Below, piece after piece: positions 5,140 through 6,732 of a stretch of 6,732 bases of DNA. Numbering within the stretch: the stretch's first letter is position 1; every line of letters starts with the position of its first letter. The position numbers and the translations under genes were made by a program. Under the pieces are notes generated by a model. It worked only from the letters and a program-made list of their open reading frames with translations, was not told the DNA's origin and searched no databases. Source of the stretch: JBDIBB01 sp039812685 (lineage in GTDB: Bacteria; Acidobacteriota; Vicinamibacteria; Vicinamibacterales; JAFNAJ01); assembly GCA_039812685.1 (NCBI GenBank), contig JBDIBB010000192.1, positions 1-6,732 of the forward strand. The letters run 5' to 3'.

Positions 5140-6732
5140 CTAACGGCCCGCCAGCCTCAGAACCTCGTCGGCCGCTCTTGCGGCGGCGCCGTCGGCCGGC
5201 CCCCCGAACTCGGCGAGGAACGTCCGCTGCCGCCCCCGCAGCGCCTCACGCGCCGCCCCATCGTCCAGCGCGCGCCGCAGCGCCGGCCCGATCGCATCGA
5301 TCCCGTCCGCCCCGAACATCACCCCAGCCTCCACGAACGGGCTGAGGTTGTTGGGCAGATCCACGACGAGGGCGGGCACGCCGAGCGTCATGGCATCGAT
5401 GGCCACCGTCGAGTTGACGGTGACGACCACCGAGGCGACCGACAGCAGCGCTGCCAGATCGGCGGAGGCCGGGGCGATCGTGACCGCCGGCGATCCGGCG
5501 GCATCACGCTCGTAGGGGAGGGGCGTCTCGGCGGGGTGGCACTTCACCACGAGGCGGGTGGCGGGCAGCGAGGCGGCCGCGCGGACGAGCGCCGGGAAGG
5601 CGCGGCGCATCTGGACGTGCTTGGTCACCACCAGCACGAGGCGATCGCCGCCGTTGGCGCCCACCAGCGCGCGCGCCGCCGTTCGCGTTTCCTCGTCCTG
5701 CGCTGCCGCGCGCTCCCGCAGGGCCTGCTGGCCCGGGCTGCCCGTCACCCTCACGCGATCGTCTGGAAAATGGCCGGCGGTGGTGAGGTGGCGTCGCGCG
5801 AACTCGTCGAAGAGCAGGGTTCGGGTGGGGGCGGGAAAGCCCTCGTCGCCGGGGTTGATCCCGCTTGGCGCGAACTCGTCTTCGGCGTGCAGGTAGTTGA
5901 GCCAGTGGCGGTAGATGAAGCCGTGCTGCGCCCCGATGCTCGGGATGTGACGACGACGCGCCTCGAGCACGATGGCGCGACCCCATCCGCCGGCCTCGGC
6001 GTAGGTGAGGACGGCCGAGGGCGCCAGGCGATCCAGTGCGGCGCCGGCCTCGTCCATCGCGCGCGCCGACCACGGCCACTGGAGCCAGGTGACGCCCTCC
6101 ATCTCATCGCGCAAGAGCGGCCACACGTCGCAGCCGTCCACCCGCGCGAGCGCGCGCAGGTCGGCCGAGGCGAGCAGGGCGTGCTGGTGACGGCGCCGCT
6201 GGCGCCACATCGCGGTCGACTCGGCGATGTCGCGGCGGGTGGACAGGCCCTCGATCGGCAGCACGCGGCCGTGGGGGCTCGACTCCACCGCGGCGTGCCA
6301 CCATCGCCGCGCCCGGAAGTTGGTGCGTGGGCCCACGCCTGCCAGCGCCAGCCGATCGCGGCCAGCGCGCGCTTGGATCTCGCGCAGCACCGGTCCGAGA
6401 TACTGCTCTTCGCCCTCGCCTCCATCGGCACGGGCCTTCCAGAAGGCAGTGTGCACGAAGGCGAGCACGCTGCCGGCCGGCATGCGGGGCGCCGCAGCCT
6501 CGCTGGCGCGCTGTCGCGAGACCAGCGCGCTCCAGGTGAGGTAGCGGGCGCGCAGTCGCAGGCGCAGCGTCCGGCGCCACGCCTCGGACGCTCGCGCGGG
6601 ACCGTGCCAGGCGACGCCCGTCAGCCGGGCCACCTCGCGGCCCAGCAGCACGATCGCCGGGTCTGCCGTCTCGCTCACGCCGATCGACGCTGGCCGCTCG
6701 CGGGCCACCAGCGCCCGCCAGGCCGCGGCCGC
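5140..6732 (-). CDS. GT-B-type surface-carbohydrate glycosyltransferase, N-terminus outside window
   Basis: At least 530 residues are visible, ending at a TAG (5142-5140). Numbered from the GTG at 6708, the key parts are VLAFVHTAFWK (81-91) and EEQYLGPVLREI (100-111) in a first Rossmann-like domain, AEAGGWGRAIVLEA (237-250), the sugar-transferase signature GAQHGFIYRHW (259-269), VTGSPG (321-326), VVKCHPAE (387-394), and the donor-site helix region from about 415 to 451 with VNSTVAIDAMTLGVP (431-445). QHG, the HP motif and the NST...AM..G.P region are what is expected of capsule, LPS or teichoic-acid type GT-B transferases. The GTG at 6708 has no ribosome site, and the frame stays open to the edge with plausible sequence (WRALVARERPA), so the true start is probably beyond 6732. 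No transmembrane segment is obvious, so it is likely cytosolic or peripheral. Donor and acceptor are unknown. Confidence 0.85.
   Translation of the reverse strand, partial: AAAAWRALVARERPASIGVSETADPAIVLLGREVARLTGVAWHGPARASEAWRRTLRLRLRARYLTWSALVSRQRASEAAAPRMPAGSVLAFVHTAFWKARADGGEGEEQYLGPVLREIQARAGRDRLALAGVGPRTNFRARRWWHAAVESSPHGRVLPIEGLSTRRDIAESTAMWRQRRRHQHALLASADLRALARVDGCDVWPLLRDEMEGVTWLQWPWSARAMDEAGAALDRLAPSAVLTYAEAGGWGRAIVLEARRRHIPSIGAQHGFIYRHWLNYLHAEDEFAPSGINPGDEGFPAPTRTLLFDEFARRHLTTAGHFPDDRVRVTGSPGQQALRERAAAQDEETRTAARALVGANGGDRLVLVVTKHVQMRRAFPALVRAAASLPATRLVVKCHPAETPLPYERDAAGSPAVTIAPASADLAALLSVASVVVTVNSTVAIDAMTLGVPALVVDLPNNLSPFVEAGVMFGADGIDAIGPALRRALDDGAAREALRGRQRTFLAEFGGPADGAAARAADEVLRLAGR

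Noticed and set aside
3242..5143. A second plus-strand frame of over 600 codons overlapping the membrane-protein gene.
   Set aside because: It is the +1-shifted shadow, rich in R, G, A, P, with no hydrophobic periodicity. The 3141 frame shows clean membrane segments.

Overview
The window is high-GC bacterial DNA, roughly 70% G+C by eye, with strong G/C preference at third codon positions. That bias produces many long but meaningless antisense reading frames. Gene content and style resemble surface-glycan loci of Acidobacteriota (Vicinamibacteria-like) or another high-GC, probably diderm, environmental bacterium. This placement is an inference from general style, not from a marker gene.

Layout, left to right. 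Positions 1-144 (minus) hold the start of a gene for a secreted protein. It begins with TTG behind a well-placed GGAGG, encodes a clear signal peptide and runs off the left edge. Positions 145-390 have no gene. They carry a good sigma70-like promoter candidate for that secreted gene and a leader of about 120 nt containing a perfect 9-bp hairpin. Positions 391-3053 are a tight three-gene minus-strand operon, transcribed in the order sugar-nucleotide epimerase/dehydratase (2070-3053), radical SAM/SPASM protein (1094-2041), SAM-dependent methyltransferase (391-1071), with gaps of 28 and 22 bp. A divergent intergenic region of 87 bp (3054-3140) holds candidate promoters for both directions, and these appear to overlap. 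Positions 3141-5090 (plus) encode a 649-residue polytopic membrane protein with a beta-rich extracytoplasmic domain and a GT-C-like core. It converges, with 49 bp between the stops, on a GT-B-type glycosyltransferase (5140 to beyond 6732, minus) whose N-terminus lies outside the window. I see no convincing intrinsic terminator between these two genes.

Taken together this looks like part of a cell-surface polysaccharide or glycolipid locus. The epimerase would supply a modified nucleotide sugar, the radical SAM enzyme and methyltransferase would modify a sugar or another small substrate, and the two glycosyltransferase-like proteins would act at the membrane. The substrates cannot be read from the sequence. 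I found no CRISPR array, insertion sequence, tRNA, rRNA or defence system. The points most worth a second look are the short-start secreted gene at the left edge with its structured leader, the unassigned radical SAM/SPASM enzyme, and an 11-bp G/C hairpin lying just inside that enzyme's start codon.
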